A stretch of DNA of 64,000 nt from Bacteroidota bacterium (GCA_021156365.1 JAJNDK010000008.1:290823-354822); one strand, 5' to 3'. Shown: positions 52,365 through 61,858, counted from the first letter of the stretch. Program-made: numbers and translations. The notes: a model not told the origin generated them from the sequence alone.

Positions 52365-53255
52365 ATGGGAGCAGTACTGTATTACATATTCGTACTTCCG
52401 TTCCTGTATTTTATTTCCATCCTTCCATTCTGGATCCTGTATGGAATAGCCGATGTGTTTTATGTGCTGATGTACTATGTGATCGGCTATCGGAAAAAGG
52501 TGGTGTATGAAAACTTAAAAAATTCCTTTCCGGAAAAAAGTCATGCAGAGTTGAAAAAGATCGAACGTAAATTTTTTCGCTACTTATGCGATCTGTTCTT
52601 AGAAACACTGAAAACACTCACCATCAGTAAACGTGCAGCAATAAAACATTGTGCATTCAGCCCGGAAACAATACGGATCTTCCAATTGCTGAACGAACAA
52701 AAAAAAAGCTGCATTATCGTGATGGGGCATTTCGGTAACTGGGAATGGGCAGGCAACAGTTTTAGCTTATTGCTGGAACAACAGCTCTATGTCATCTATC
52801 ACCCGCTCACCAATAAACAATTCGACAAGCTGATGTATAACATGCGCACCCGCTTCGGCAACAAGCTGTATGCAATGAAAGATACCATGCGCGAAATGAT
52901 CCGGAACAGGCATGAGGTAAATGTTACCGCATTTATTGCCGACCAGACACCCTCACCGGAAGGAGCCTACTGGACTACCTTCCTGCACCAGGATACGCCT
53001 GTATTTTGGGGGACAGAAAAGATCGCGCAGAAATTAAATTTCCCGGTAGTATATGTAACCGTGAACCGCCCGAAAAGAGGCTATTATGTAGTACATGCCG
53101 AAATACTGGTAGAAATTCCGAAAGACACAAAAGAAGGAGAGATCAGTGAGCTGCATACCCGCAAGCTGGAAAAAGACATCCTGCATCAGCCGGAGATCTG
53201 GCTCTGGAGCCACAGGAGGTGGAAACATAAACGTAAAAAACCGGCGGATGTTTAA
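52365..53255 (+). CDS. Lipid A-type lysophospholipid acyltransferase (LpxL/HtrB family)
   Basis: 296 aa. N-terminal membrane helix (MGAVLYYIFVLPFLYFISIL) and the catalytic H-x4-E motif GHFGNWEW (His122, Glu127). Further family landmarks: FIADQTPSPEGAYWTTFLHQ and PVFWGTEKIAQKLNFPVVYV, and a C-terminal PEIWLWSHRRWKHK with the conserved HRRW. It transfers a secondary acyl chain from acyl-ACP to lipid A, or to related lipids such as ornithine or glycine lipids of Bacteroidota. It acts on the inner side of the inner membrane. Confidence 0.9.
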   Translation: MGAVLYYIFVLPFLYFISILPFWILYGIADVFYVLMYYVIGYRKKVVYENLKNSFPEKSHAELKKIERKFFRYLCDLFLETLKTLTISKRAAIKHCAFSPETIRIFQLLNEQKKSCIIVMGHFGNWEWAGNSFSLLLEQQLYVIYHPLTNKQFDKLMYNMRTRFGNKLYAMKDTMREMIRNRHEVNVTAFIADQTPSPEGAYWTTFLHQDTPVFWGTEKIAQKLNFPVVYVTVNRPKRGYYVVHAEILVEIPKDTKEGEISELHTRKLEKDILHQPEIWLWSHRRWKHKRKKPADV

Positions 53256-53342
53256 CTACTGAACAGGCCATTGTTTGTTAATTTCCCCACTTTCAGCACT
53301 CTTTTTGGTCGAAAAAGGCCTTTATTTTTTACAGAACATTCT

Positions 53343-53350
53343 TACCTTTG
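53343..53350 (+). promoter_or_regulatory. -7 promoter element for the desaturase gene
   Basis: TACCTTTG, exact TAnnTTTG match, ending 6 bases before the ATG at 53357. Confidence 0.55.
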
Positions 53351-53356
53351 CATACA

Positions 53357-54322
53357 ATGCTTTCAGGAAAAGAACTTATTATGGCTACCCGCAAGTATGC
53401 CAAAGAAGACAGGGCCAAAAGCTGGCTGCTTACCATCAGCACGCTTGTTATTCTCATTGCGCTACTTTTCGGGACCGTTTTCAATTTTCATATTTCATTA
53501 CGAATAGCCTGTAGCATCCTCGCCGGCCTCGTGATCGTTCGTATGTTCGTAATCTACCACGATTATGAGCATCATACCATCTTACAGAAATCAAAGCTGG
53601 CAGAGATCATCTTTACCATATTCGGTGCCTATGTACTGGCTCCTACCAGTATCTGGAAACGTTCGCACGATTACCACCACGTGAACAACTCGAAGCTCTT
53701 CAGTGCGAGCATCGGTTCCTATCCTATTTACACCAAAGAAAAATTCCGTAAATCGCCCAAAAGCGAACGCGCAATGTATCTGTTCATCCGCCATCCGCTT
53801 ACGATCACATTCGGGTACATCTTCGCTTTTCTGTATGGGATGTGTATAAAATCCATTATCAATAGTTTCAAAAAGCACATCGATTCGTTGATAGCACTTA
53901 TTTTTCACTTTGCTTACCAGATCGTCGTATTTTATTTCCTGGGCTGGCAAACCTGGGTCCTTCTGTGTGCGATCCCGCATTTCATTTCAGGGGCAATGGG
54001 AGCTTACCTGTTCTATGCACAGCACAATTTTCCGGGCGTTACCTTCAAAGGAAACATCGAATGGAGCTACGATAATGCTGCACTGGAATCATCCAGCTAT
54101 ATGGATCTCAACCCGTTTATGCATTGGGTAACTGCCAATATCGGTTATCATCACATTCATCATTTGAATGCACGGATCCCTTTCTACCGTTTACCGGAAG
54201 TGATGCGGGATTTCCCTGAATTGCAAACACCGAAAAAAACTTCCCTGAAACCCTGGGATATAGCTGCCTGCTTTCGCCTGAAAGTATGGGATCCGGAGCA
54301 GAACCGGATGGTGGGGGTTTGA
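53357..54322 (+). CDS. Membrane fatty acid desaturase
   Basis: 321 aa from the ATG at 53357, or 313 aa from 53381, which would allow a short leader; a TTG at 53348 lies inside the promoter. Di-iron desaturase with three histidine boxes: HDYEHH (68-73), HDYHH in KRSHDYHHVNNS, and HHIHH in GYHHIHHLNARIPFY. About four membrane helices surround them. It introduces a double bond into acyl chains of membrane lipids, adjusting fluidity. The final residues (PWDIAACFRLKVWDPEQNRM) are cytoplasmic. Monocistronic, following the lipid acyltransferase gene. Confidence 0.9.
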   Translation: MLSGKELIMATRKYAKEDRAKSWLLTISTLVILIALLFGTVFNFHISLRIACSILAGLVIVRMFVIYHDYEHHTILQKSKLAEIIFTIFGAYVLAPTSIWKRSHDYHHVNNSKLFSASIGSYPIYTKEKFRKSPKSERAMYLFIRHPLTITFGYIFAFLYGMCIKSIINSFKKHIDSLIALIFHFAYQIVVFYFLGWQTWVLLCAIPHFISGAMGAYLFYAQHNFPGVTFKGNIEWSYDNAALESSSYMDLNPFMHWVTANIGYHHIHHLNARIPFYRLPEVMRDFPELQTPKKTSLKPWDIAACFRLKVWDPEQNRMVGV

Positions 54323-54400
54323 TCATCTCCATTTAAAAGATCATATTATTTGTGATATTTTTTCCTTTCCTGCGAATAATAGGTAAACAATATCTATCGC

Positions 54401-54556
54401 ATGAAAACAAAAAGTATGATGATTATAGTCCTTGCTACCCTCCTGGTATGCAGCTCCTGCAGTATAACAACGAATTTTATTTTCAGTTCTTCCAAAAGAA
54501 AAGACGTGAGCGTAGCTGACAAATCGGGTTCGGATCCTTCTAAAAAGGCACAATAA
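54401..54556 (+). CDS. Small putative lipoprotein
   Basis: 51 aa. MKTKSMMIIVLATLLVCSSC is a good lipoprotein signal peptide with Cys20 (or Cys17) as the lipidated residue. A short polar tail SITTNFIFSSSKRKDVSVAD, rich in Ser and Lys, follows. TATCTATC just upstream is only a partial -7 match. Small lipoproteins of this kind are common but poorly annotated in Bacteroidota. No function is suggested by neighbours. Confidence 0.5.
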   Translation: MKTKSMMIIVLATLLVCSSCSITTNFIFSSSKRKDVSVADKSGSDPSKKAQ

Positions 54557-54622
54557 GCAAGGGTTCTGAACTGTTGCTGATCCCATCAACAAAACCTATC
54601 TTAGCGCCCTTATCCGGTGTAT

Positions 54623-55192
54623 ATGAGCAATACGTTTATTAAGCAAGCTTTCAATGGGGCTGACTATACAAAAGAGGCTTTCAGAAAAGGTGAATACGAG
54701 AACTGCAGCTTTTCGAACTGTAATTTATCGAATGCGGATCTGATGAATACAACGTTTATTGATTGTGCTTTCGATAATTGCAATTTCAGTACAGCCAAGC
54801 TAAAGAATACCGCTTTAAAAACAGTGAGCTTCAAAAACTGTAAGCTGCTTGGCGTCAATTTCAGCGATTGTAATCCTTTCCTGCTTGCATTTACGTTCGA
54901 GAGCTGTATGCTGAGCCTTGCTTCTTTTTACAAACTGAAAATAAAAGGAACGAAGTTTAAAAACTGTAATCTGCAGGAAGCGGATCTGACGGGAGCAGAC
55001 CTGAGCGGTTCCGTATTTGACAACTGCGACCTGAGCGGAGTGATGTTTGAAAGCACGGTACTTGAAAAAGCCGATCTGCGGACTGCTGTCCACTACTCCA
55101 TCGATCCGGAGCTAAACAAAATAAAGAAAGCGAAATTCTCAAGAGAAGGAATAGCGGGCCTGCTACACCGTTACCAGATAGAGATCGAATAA
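54623..55192 (+). CDS. Pentapeptide repeat protein
   Basis: 189 aa from the ATG at 54623 (a GTG two codons earlier is also open). Residues about 20-150 are pentapeptide repeats A(D/N)LxX forming a right-handed quadrilateral beta helix: CSFSNCNLSNADLMNTTFID, FKNCNLQEADLTGADLSGSV. Asn/Cys is frequent at the i+2/i+3 places (NCNL). The C-terminal SREGIAGLLHRYQIEIE is the usual capping helix. Related Qnr/MfpA proteins mimic DNA and bind gyrase, but the length and lack of loops do not prove that function here. Convergent with the 55196 gene, 3 bases apart. Confidence 0.88.
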   Translation: MSNTFIKQAFNGADYTKEAFRKGEYENCSFSNCNLSNADLMNTTFIDCAFDNCNFSTAKLKNTALKTVSFKNCKLLGVNFSDCNPFLLAFTFESCMLSLASFYKLKIKGTKFKNCNLQEADLTGADLSGSVFDNCDLSGVMFESTVLEKADLRTAVHYSIDPELNKIKKAKFSREGIAGLLHRYQIEIE

Positions 55193-55195
55193 AAC

Positions 55196-55666
55196 TTATA
55201 AACTCTGAAGCTCATCGGATTCCGGAAGTGCTTTTATCTGCTCCTGTAATTCGTCACGAAGCGTTTGATTTCCTTTACCCACTATGGCAGCGCGGATGGA
55301 TTGCGGATCATCAATTTTGATTTGTGCTACCGTATTGAACAGCCAGAAGATCCTTCCATCAAACTCCGTTTCCAGCTCTGAGATAAATTCTTCAAAATCA
55401 GTGGCCAGTTTGCGCAGCATCACATCCGTAAAAGGATTGTTTACTTTGAAATAAAGGGATGAATTCAAATGGCCTTCTATCTGTGTTACCTTCACTTCGT
55501 ATGCATTCAGAAATCCAAGTATACGTCCTTTCAATCCCGCAGCATGCAGCTCTTCGCTCGCTTCATAGATCAGTAGCAATTGTCTTTGTGTGCCGATCTC
55601 AGGTAAAGACATCCTGTTTTCCGCATCGTTCTTTACTGCATGTCTCTCGTTCAATAGTGCTGTCAT
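55196..55666 (-). CDS. Unknown cytoplasmic protein
   Basis: 156 aa, no signal peptide or membrane helix, acidic. Alternating strands and helices: QRQLLLIYEASEELHAAGL, LNAYEVKVTQIEGHLNSSLY, MLRKLATDFEEFISELETEF, IFWLFNTVAQIKIDDPQSIR. The middle could be a small ferredoxin-like or swapped beta domain. I do not recognise a family. It lies 41 bases upstream of the rimO stop-side neighbourhood on the same strand (rimO is upstream in transcription), so it could be the second gene of a rimO operon. Confidence 0.65.
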   Translation of the reverse strand: MTALLNERHAVKNDAENRMSLPEIGTQRQLLLIYEASEELHAAGLKGRILGFLNAYEVKVTQIEGHLNSSLYFKVNNPFTDVMLRKLATDFEEFISELETEFDGRIFWLFNTVAQIKIDDPQSIRAAIVGKGNQTLRDELQEQIKALPESDELQSL

Positions 55667-55707
55667 TGTATAATAATAAGATGAGATTTTTGTTTTTCGG
55701 GAAACTA

Positions 55708-57024
55708 CTAAGCTACTACGTCTCCATACAGGTCAAAATCATTCGCATCATTGATCTTAATGTTTACGAAATCTCCCTGTCTTAAATACGTGTCCGATCC
55801 GGCTTTCACCAATACTTCGTTGTCCACATCCGGACTATCGAACTCGGTGCGGCCTACAAAATATTCGCCTTCCTTTCGGTCGATCAGTGTTTTGAAGGTC
55901 ATTCCGATCTTTTCCTGGTTCAGGTTATACGAAATTTCCTGCTGGATCTTCATCACGGCATCCGCACGCTGTTTCTTCACTTTTTCGCTCACATCATCGT
56001 TCAATAAATGTGCGTGCGTATTTTCTTCGTGTGAATAGGTGAAAATCCCAAGACGCTCGAATTTTGTTTCCTGTACCCATTCCAGCATTTCCTCGTGATC
56101 CTTTTCCGTTTCGCCGGGATACCCAGCGATAAGTGTAGTCCGTAAAGCAATGCCCGGTACCTTGTCTCTGATCTGTTTCACGAGGTCGAGGCTTTTTTGT
56201 TTGGTGATCCCGCGGCGCATGCTCTTCAGCATATTATCGCTGATGTGCTGCAAGGGCATATCGAGGTACTTGCAGACATTCGGATATTGTTTCATCACAT
56301 CTAACACTTCCATAGGGAAACCGCTCGGGAATGCGTAATGCAGGCGGATCCAATCGATCCCTTCTACCTGTGCCACGCTTTCGATCAGCTTCGCCAGCTC
56401 TCTTTTCTTGTATAGGTCTAATCCGTAATAAGTAAGATCCTGCGCTATCAAAAGCAATTCCCTGGTTCCTTTAGCACTCAGGTTCTTTGCGCGCTGCACC
56501 AGTTCTTCAATGGGAACCGAAATATGTGTGCCACGCATGAGCGGGATTGCACAAAAGCTGCAGGGACGATCGCAGCCTTCGGATATTTTAAAATAAGCAT
56601 AGTGGTTCGGCGTTGTCAATAAACGTTCGCCCACCAGTTCATGTTTGTAATCTGCTTTTAAGGTCTTTAATAAACGTGGCAGCTCGCGGGTACCGAAATA
56701 AGCATCCACTTCCGGGATCTCTTTTTCGAGATCGCTTTTGTAACGCTCGCTCAGGCACCCCGTTACGTATACTTTCTCCACTTCCCCGTCTTTCTTTGCC
56801 TCCACATATTTCAGGATCATATCGATACTCTCCTGTTTGGCATTGTCCACAAAGCCGCAGGTATTTATAATAACGATCTGGTTATCCTCATCTTCACGTT
56901 CGTGCGCCACATCAAAATTATTGGCTTTCAACTGCCCCATCAGCACTTCACTGTCTACCAGGTTTTTGCTGCAGCCCAGTGTCACTACATTTACCTTATT
57001 TTTCTTTAAAGTCTTTGTTTTCAT
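55708..57024 (-). CDS. rimO: Ribosomal protein S12 methylthiotransferase
   Basis: 438 aa. N-terminal UPF0004 domain with auxiliary cluster ligands Cys18 (LGCSKNLVDSEVL), Cys56 and Cys90; the LGCSKNLVDSE motif separates RimO from MiaB. Radical SAM CxxxCxxC at 151-158 (CDRPCSFC), followed by MRGTHISVPIEELVQRA. C-terminal TRAM domain ends DFDLYGDVVA. It adds a methylthio group to an aspartate of S12 using SAM and sulfide. Own promoter at 57033. Confidence 0.96.
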   Translation of the reverse strand: MKTKTLKKNKVNVVTLGCSKNLVDSEVLMGQLKANNFDVAHEREDEDNQIVIINTCGFVDNAKQESIDMILKYVEAKKDGEVEKVYVTGCLSERYKSDLEKEIPEVDAYFGTRELPRLLKTLKADYKHELVGERLLTTPNHYAYFKISEGCDRPCSFCAIPLMRGTHISVPIEELVQRAKNLSAKGTRELLLIAQDLTYYGLDLYKKRELAKLIESVAQVEGIDWIRLHYAFPSGFPMEVLDVMKQYPNVCKYLDMPLQHISDNMLKSMRRGITKQKSLDLVKQIRDKVPGIALRTTLIAGYPGETEKDHEEMLEWVQETKFERLGIFTYSHEENTHAHLLNDDVSEKVKKQRADAVMKIQQEISYNLNQEKIGMTFKTLIDRKEGEYFVGRTEFDSPDVDNEVLVKAGSDTYLRQGDFVNIKINDANDFDLYGDVVA

Positions 57025-57032
57025 TTGCGCTG

Positions 57033-57040
57033 CAAAGATA
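57033..57040 (-). promoter_or_regulatory. -7 promoter element for rimO
   Basis: TATCTTTG on the minus strand, ending 8 bases before the ATG at 57024. Confidence 0.6.
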
Positions 57041-57133
57041 CCTAAATATTTGTAAGCCCCTGATTTTTAATGCAAGGCAGCTTTGTTTGTTATGTTAAAA
57101 TAACTTGTTACTTTAGTTTCTGCTGATTTATAC

Positions 57134-59098
57134 ATGCTTATGAAATTCACCAGTACGCTTCTCCGCTTTATCTGTCTTTTTTTACTATCCATCACCAGCT
57201 TTTTGCAGGCCCAAACGAGGGAAATCGACAGCTTAAAGACACTTCTTAAGAAAGCTCCTAACGATTCCGTTAAGGTCGCGATCATGAACAATCTCAGCTT
57301 CCAGTTGGGCACTGTAGACGCCGCACAAGGATACAGCTATGCAAAACAAGCGGTAGAACTGGCCGAAAAAAGCGGGCTGAAAAGCAGGCTCGGACTTTCT
57401 TACAATAATTTAGGCATCATATACGATCAGCGCGGACAAGGTGATTCAGCCCTCATTTATTATAATAAAGCGCTGAAAGTGTCTAAAAAGATCAAAAATA
57501 TTTACATTGAAGCCAGTGCACTTGGCAATATCGGTTATGTTTACTGGAGCCAGGGTGATTTCAATAAAGCGCTCGATTACACGCTGAAAGGGCTTGCGAT
57601 CCTGGATACAGGAAGGAACTATACATCAACGGCTAATTCACTGGAACACGTGGCGATGATCTATTACGACCTGAAGGATTATAAAAATTCCGTTAAATAC
57701 CATCGCCTGGCCATTCCTATTTACCTGATGGCAAAAGCGGAACCCGAGCTCGGAGGCCTGTATTGCAATATGGCGCTCAATTATCTCGAATCGAGCAAAG
57801 ACAGCATGATCTTTTACCTGAAAAAAGCCGAAGCGATACTCCTGAAATATGAGGAACACTGGGGACTTGGCCATGTTTACAATAACATAGGCGGGGTGTA
57901 TATTGAAATAAAAAATGCGGACCTTGCATTGCTCTACCTGAACAAGGCAATAAACGAACGCAGACTGGTAGGCGATGACAGGGGCATGTGCTCTACTCAT
58001 TCGAGCTTCGGGATGGCCTGGCTGATGAAAGGCAGAACGGAGCTGGCAAAGGCTCACCTGGATACAGCTGTAACAATGGCAAAAGCGATGGATATGCAGG
58101 ATATTCTTGCTGAAGCCTACCGCAACTATGCACTGGTGTATGCAAAATTAGGCCTGCTCGATTCCGTTACCAGTTATCTGCAAAAAGAAAGTGATATCCA
58201 GGACACCATCTTCAGCAGCGAAAAAACAACAGCCATTGCCGATATGCAAACAAAATACGACACGGAGAAAAAAGACCTCGAGATCGCCAAACAAAAAGCA
58301 GAACTGGAAGCGAAAGAGATCGAAAAAAAACGCCAGCAAACCTTTATCGCAGCTTTGATCGGCCTGGTAATATTGATCATATTGCTTGGGTATTTCATTT
58401 ATTCCCGAAATAAGATCAGGCAGAAAGCGCGCATGGATGCGGAACTTGCCAACCAGCGGGAGATCCGTTCGAAAGCCGTAATAGAAGCGGAAGAGAAAGA
58501 ACGCAGGCGCATTGCCCAGGACCTGCATGACGGTGTGGGGCAAATATTATCGGCTGCCAAGCTCAACCTGAGCGGGCTGGAAGACAAGCTGAAACTTACC
58601 AACCCCGAACAATCTGCCTTGCTTACCAATGCACTCGACCTGGTGAACGACTCCGTGAAAGAAGTAAGGGAGGTTTCACACAACATGATGCCGAACACAT
58701 TGATCAAATTAGGATTGGCCAGTGCGGTACGTGAGTTCATTACCAAAATAAGCTCCGTTCCTAATTTAAAGATCGATCTGCAGATAGTAGGAATGGAAGA
58801 ACGTCTTGACAATACGGTGGAAACAGTGCTGTATCGTGTGATCCAGGAAGTGGTTTCCAATATCATTAAACACGCGAAAGCCAATGTGATCAGCATGCAG
58901 CTGATCCGGCATGAGAACGAGCTTACTATTATGATCGAAGACAACGGGGTGGGTTTTGATAAGAAAAAGGTCACACAGTTTGAAGGGATCGGTTTGAAAA
59001 ATATCATTTCGAGGGTTGAGTTCCTGAGCGGGAATGTGGATTTTGATACGACTCCCGGGCAGGGAACGACTGTGGTCATTGAGATCCCACTCACATAA
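57134..59098 (+). CDS. TPR sensor histidine kinase 1 (HisKA_3 type)
   Basis: 654 aa. Signal peptide to about residue 27 (LQAQT), then a periplasmic series of tetratricopeptide repeats (about 50-360: SYNNLGIIYDQRGQGDSALI, ALGNIGYVYWSQGDFNKALD). A coiled coil (TKYDTEKKDLEIAKQKAELE) leads to one membrane helix (402-424). The NarL/ComP-type kinase core follows: phospho-acceptor His465 in RRRIAQDLHDGVGQ, HATPase N box VVSNIIKHAKAN and lids EDNGVGFD / GIGLKNI. Such kinases normally act on LuxR-type regulators, none of which is complete in the window. The last 260 codons are nearly identical to those of the kinase at 59601, while the TPR parts differ. Confidence 0.92.
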   Translation: MLMKFTSTLLRFICLFLLSITSFLQAQTREIDSLKTLLKKAPNDSVKVAIMNNLSFQLGTVDAAQGYSYAKQAVELAEKSGLKSRLGLSYNNLGIIYDQRGQGDSALIYYNKALKVSKKIKNIYIEASALGNIGYVYWSQGDFNKALDYTLKGLAILDTGRNYTSTANSLEHVAMIYYDLKDYKNSVKYHRLAIPIYLMAKAEPELGGLYCNMALNYLESSKDSMIFYLKKAEAILLKYEEHWGLGHVYNNIGGVYIEIKNADLALLYLNKAINERRLVGDDRGMCSTHSSFGMAWLMKGRTELAKAHLDTAVTMAKAMDMQDILAEAYRNYALVYAKLGLLDSVTSYLQKESDIQDTIFSSEKTTAIADMQTKYDTEKKDLEIAKQKAELEAKEIEKKRQQTFIAALIGLVILIILLGYFIYSRNKIRQKARMDAELANQREIRSKAVIEAEEKERRRIAQDLHDGVGQILSAAKLNLSGLEDKLKLTNPEQSALLTNALDLVNDSVKEVREVSHNMMPNTLIKLGLASAVREFITKISSVPNLKIDLQIVGMEERLDNTVETVLYRVIQEVVSNIIKHAKANVISMQLIRHENELTIMIEDNGVGFDKKKVTQFEGIGLKNIISRVEFLSGNVDFDTTPGQGTTVVIEIPLT

Positions 59099-59105
59099 AA
59101 TTTTT

Positions 59106-59534
59106 ATGGCACACGATGACACCCGTATAAATCCTGCGAGCGGTTACCCTTTTTTCGGACCGCCTGTTACTTTATATAGCACTCTTTCCGCTATTGCCAT
59201 TGTCCTGCTTATTTTTTATTGCAGTCGCCGGCATACCATTAAAAGTGGCAGGCAGGCGGTTGCCGTGATAAGTGACACTGCTTTGTACACCGGTAACCGG
59301 GTAAATATCTATTATACATTTACCGCCGGCGAACGATCCCGGACCGACTCGAAGGTATACGACAAGCTGGATCACAAAGATGCTGCCTGCCTGATGCACA
59401 AAAGATTCGTGGTGCTTTACAATCCGTCCAACCCGAAAAAAAATGAGCTGCTGATGAATAAGGAGGATTTTGAGGATGCCGGAAGGAAGCAGCCGGACAG
59501 CCTGAAATGCTTCAATCCCTTATTTGATTTTTGA
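59106..59534 (+). CDS. Small membrane protein, DUF3592-like
   Basis: 142 aa from the ATG at 59106; the open frame further upstream lies inside the kinase gene. One membrane helix (about 22-40, LYSTLSAIAIVLLIFYC), then a beta-rich soluble domain: GRQAVAVISDTALYTGNRVN, NIYYTFTAGERSRTDSKVYD and RFVVLYNPSNPKKNELLMNK. The last matches the DUF3592-type pattern V-x-YNPxNPxxxxL. Wedged between two paralogous kinases, 7 bases after the first; it may be part of their transcript. Function unknown. Confidence 0.7.
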   Translation: MAHDDTRINPASGYPFFGPPVTLYSTLSAIAIVLLIFYCSRRHTIKSGRQAVAVISDTALYTGNRVNIYYTFTAGERSRTDSKVYDKLDHKDAACLMHKRFVVLYNPSNPKKNELLMNKEDFEDAGRKQPDSLKCFNPLFDF

Positions 59535-59600
59535 ACTCTCTTCTTTCTCCAATCAGCTGAAAAACCGTATCTTTAATGCCTGTAAAGCGTTACTGATAGT

Positions 59601-61607
59601 ATGAATTACCGAAAAACACTTGTTTCAATACTCTTCTTCCTGCTTTTTCCTCCTGCTTTTTCTTTTGCTCAAAATTCGCTTGCCGACAGCCTGATCAAAG
59701 TTGTTCAAAAACCGGGCATCCATGATTCCGTTAAGATCAAGCTGTACGGCGATATTGCCTGGGAATTATTGGCCAGTGATATCAACCAGGCTTTGGACTA
59801 TGCCAACAAAGAGCTGGAGCTTGCCACCAAAACAAACCGGAAGGCTGATATAGCCCAGGCCGAAAGCGATATCGGGAATATCTATAACCGGAAAAGCAGT
59901 TACGATACTGCACTCATTCATTACAACAAAGCACTGGAATTGCGGAAAGCCCTGAAACAGGATGTAAAGGTTGCAGGTGTGTATTCGAACATTGCAACGG
60001 TGTACACACGCCAGAGTATGTTTGAAGAAGCACTCGATATCAGTTTCAAATCACTTAAACTATTCGAGCAGGTAGGCGATGAACAGAAACAGTGCATATT
60101 GTTAGGCAATATCGGTTATTTGTATTACGACCTGGAACAAAATAAATCCGCCGAGGTCTTTTATCAAAAAGGGTTGGCACTGGCCCGGAAGAACAAGCTC
60201 CGGGTATTGGAAGGCAGCCTCCTGATCAGTGTGGGAGGAATTAAATTTGATGAAGGTGTGGTGAATGACTCCATCGTCAATGTAAGTAAAATGGATTCCG
60301 CCCTGTATTATTTCCTCGAAGCAGAAAAAATACTGGTAGCTAATAATGTCATTTACAACCTTGGAGTTGTATACAATAATATCGGGCGTATTTATACACA
60401 AAAAGGAAAGTATGATCTCGCCGTTTCTTTTTACGAGAAAGGTCTGAAGAACAGGGAAGCTGTTGAAGATCTTCTTGGTGTAGCACTTTCTTATATGAAC
60501 CTGGCAACAACAGAACTGCTGAGAGGCAATGCAGATAAGAGCATAAGCTACCTGGAGAAAAGCGCGAGGATCTTTCACTCCCTGAAAAACTACCTCAATC
60601 TGAAACAGGCATATGGCAAGCTGGCCGAGGCATATAAAGTAAAAGGGAATTACCCGGAAAGCTTAAAATACTTCGAGCTCTATGCCAAATATAAAGATTC
60701 GGTGTATACGGAATCCAACGCCGAAAAAATGGCGGAGATGCAAACCAAATACGATACAGAGAAAAAAGATCTTGAGATCGCCAAACAAAAAGCCGAGCTG
60801 GAAGCCAGAGAGATCGAGAAAAAGCGTCAGCAAACCTTTATCACTGCTTTGATCGGACTGGTGATACTGATCATATTGCTTGGCTATTTTATCTATTCCC
60901 GCAATAAGATCAAACAAAAAGCCCGTATGGATAAGGAGATCGCTAATCAGCGGGAGATCCGTTCGAAGGCAGTGATCGAAGCGGAAGAAAAAGAGCGAAG
61001 ACGTATTGCCCAGGACCTGCATGACGGTGTGGGACAAATACTATCGGCAGCCAAGCTGAACCTGAGCGGACTGGAAGATAAGATGAAGCTGATCCCCGAT
61101 AATTATCAGGACCCGGAACGCTCTTCCCTGCTTAGCAATGCATTGGAGCTTGTGAACGACTCGGTGAAAGAAGTACGCGCCGTTTCGCACAACATGATGC
61201 CGAACACATTGATCAAATTAGGATTGGCCAGTGCGGTACGTGAGTTTATTACCAAAATAAGCTCCGTTCCTAATTTAAAGATCGATCTGCAGATCGTAGG
61301 AATGGAAGAGCGCCTGGACAATACGGTGGAAACAGTGCTGTATCGGGTAATCCAGGAAGTGGTTGCCAATATCATCAAACACGCGAAAGCCAATGTGATC
61401 AGTATGCAGCTGATCCGGCACGAGAACGAGCTCACCATTATGATCGAAGATAACGGGGTTGGTTTTGATAAGAACAAGGTCACACAGTTTGAAGGCATCG
61501 GTTTGAAAAATATTATCTCGAGGGTTGAGTTTCTGAACGGACAGGTAGAGTTCGATTCTACACCCGGACAGGGAACCACAGTAGTGATCGAAGTTCCTTT
61601 GGTCTAA
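59601..61607 (+). CDS. TPR sensor histidine kinase 2 (HisKA_3 type)
   Basis: 668 aa with the same layout as its neighbours: signal peptide (FSFAQ), periplasmic TPRs (ESDIGNIYNRKSSYDTALIH, YNNIGRIYTQKGKYDLAVSF), coiled coil, one membrane helix near 410-433, His474 in RRRIAQDLHDGVGQ and a complete HATPase domain. Compared with the first kinase, the region from the coiled coil onward is nearly the same protein and, in the HATPase part, DNA with only scattered silent changes. A short insert (IPDNYQDPERSS) distinguishes it. TATCTTTA just upstream is a near-consensus -7 box. Confidence 0.92.
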   Translation: MNYRKTLVSILFFLLFPPAFSFAQNSLADSLIKVVQKPGIHDSVKIKLYGDIAWELLASDINQALDYANKELELATKTNRKADIAQAESDIGNIYNRKSSYDTALIHYNKALELRKALKQDVKVAGVYSNIATVYTRQSMFEEALDISFKSLKLFEQVGDEQKQCILLGNIGYLYYDLEQNKSAEVFYQKGLALARKNKLRVLEGSLLISVGGIKFDEGVVNDSIVNVSKMDSALYYFLEAEKILVANNVIYNLGVVYNNIGRIYTQKGKYDLAVSFYEKGLKNREAVEDLLGVALSYMNLATTELLRGNADKSISYLEKSARIFHSLKNYLNLKQAYGKLAEAYKVKGNYPESLKYFELYAKYKDSVYTESNAEKMAEMQTKYDTEKKDLEIAKQKAELEAREIEKKRQQTFITALIGLVILIILLGYFIYSRNKIKQKARMDKEIANQREIRSKAVIEAEEKERRRIAQDLHDGVGQILSAAKLNLSGLEDKMKLIPDNYQDPERSSLLSNALELVNDSVKEVRAVSHNMMPNTLIKLGLASAVREFITKISSVPNLKIDLQIVGMEERLDNTVETVLYRVIQEVVANIIKHAKANVISMQLIRHENELTIMIEDNGVGFDKNKVTQFEGIGLKNIISRVEFLNGQVEFDSTPGQGTTVVIEVPLV

Positions 61608-61626
61608 ACCGGAGTTTGAAAAACAG

Positions 61627-61772
61627 CCGCAGATTTGCCCAGATTTCGCGGATTATTCCACTACACTTGTGCGACCGTTAAAACTATAGGCGATATATAA
61701 CTGCTTAAAACATAGTTAATTCTTAATTTTTCCAAATTTATATCTGCGTAATCTGCGCTAATCCGCGGCCGG
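61627..61772. repeat. Intergenic element with CGCAGATT-type inverted ends, copy B
   Basis: Left arm CCGCAGATTTGCCCAGATTT then CGCGGATTA; right arm TATCTGCGTAATCTGCGCTA then ATCCGCGG. The arms are inverted repeats around about 85 bases of AT-rich DNA. Related to 29080-29179. It fills most of the gap between the second and third kinase genes (61608-61858); nothing else is seen there. Confidence 0.6.
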
Positions 61773-61858
61773 CCAGTTAAATCACACCGGTTCCCTTCCT
61801 AAATTTCGTATATCTTACTCAAACGTTTTTTGTTTTTTAAAACGCAGTATTTTTAACC

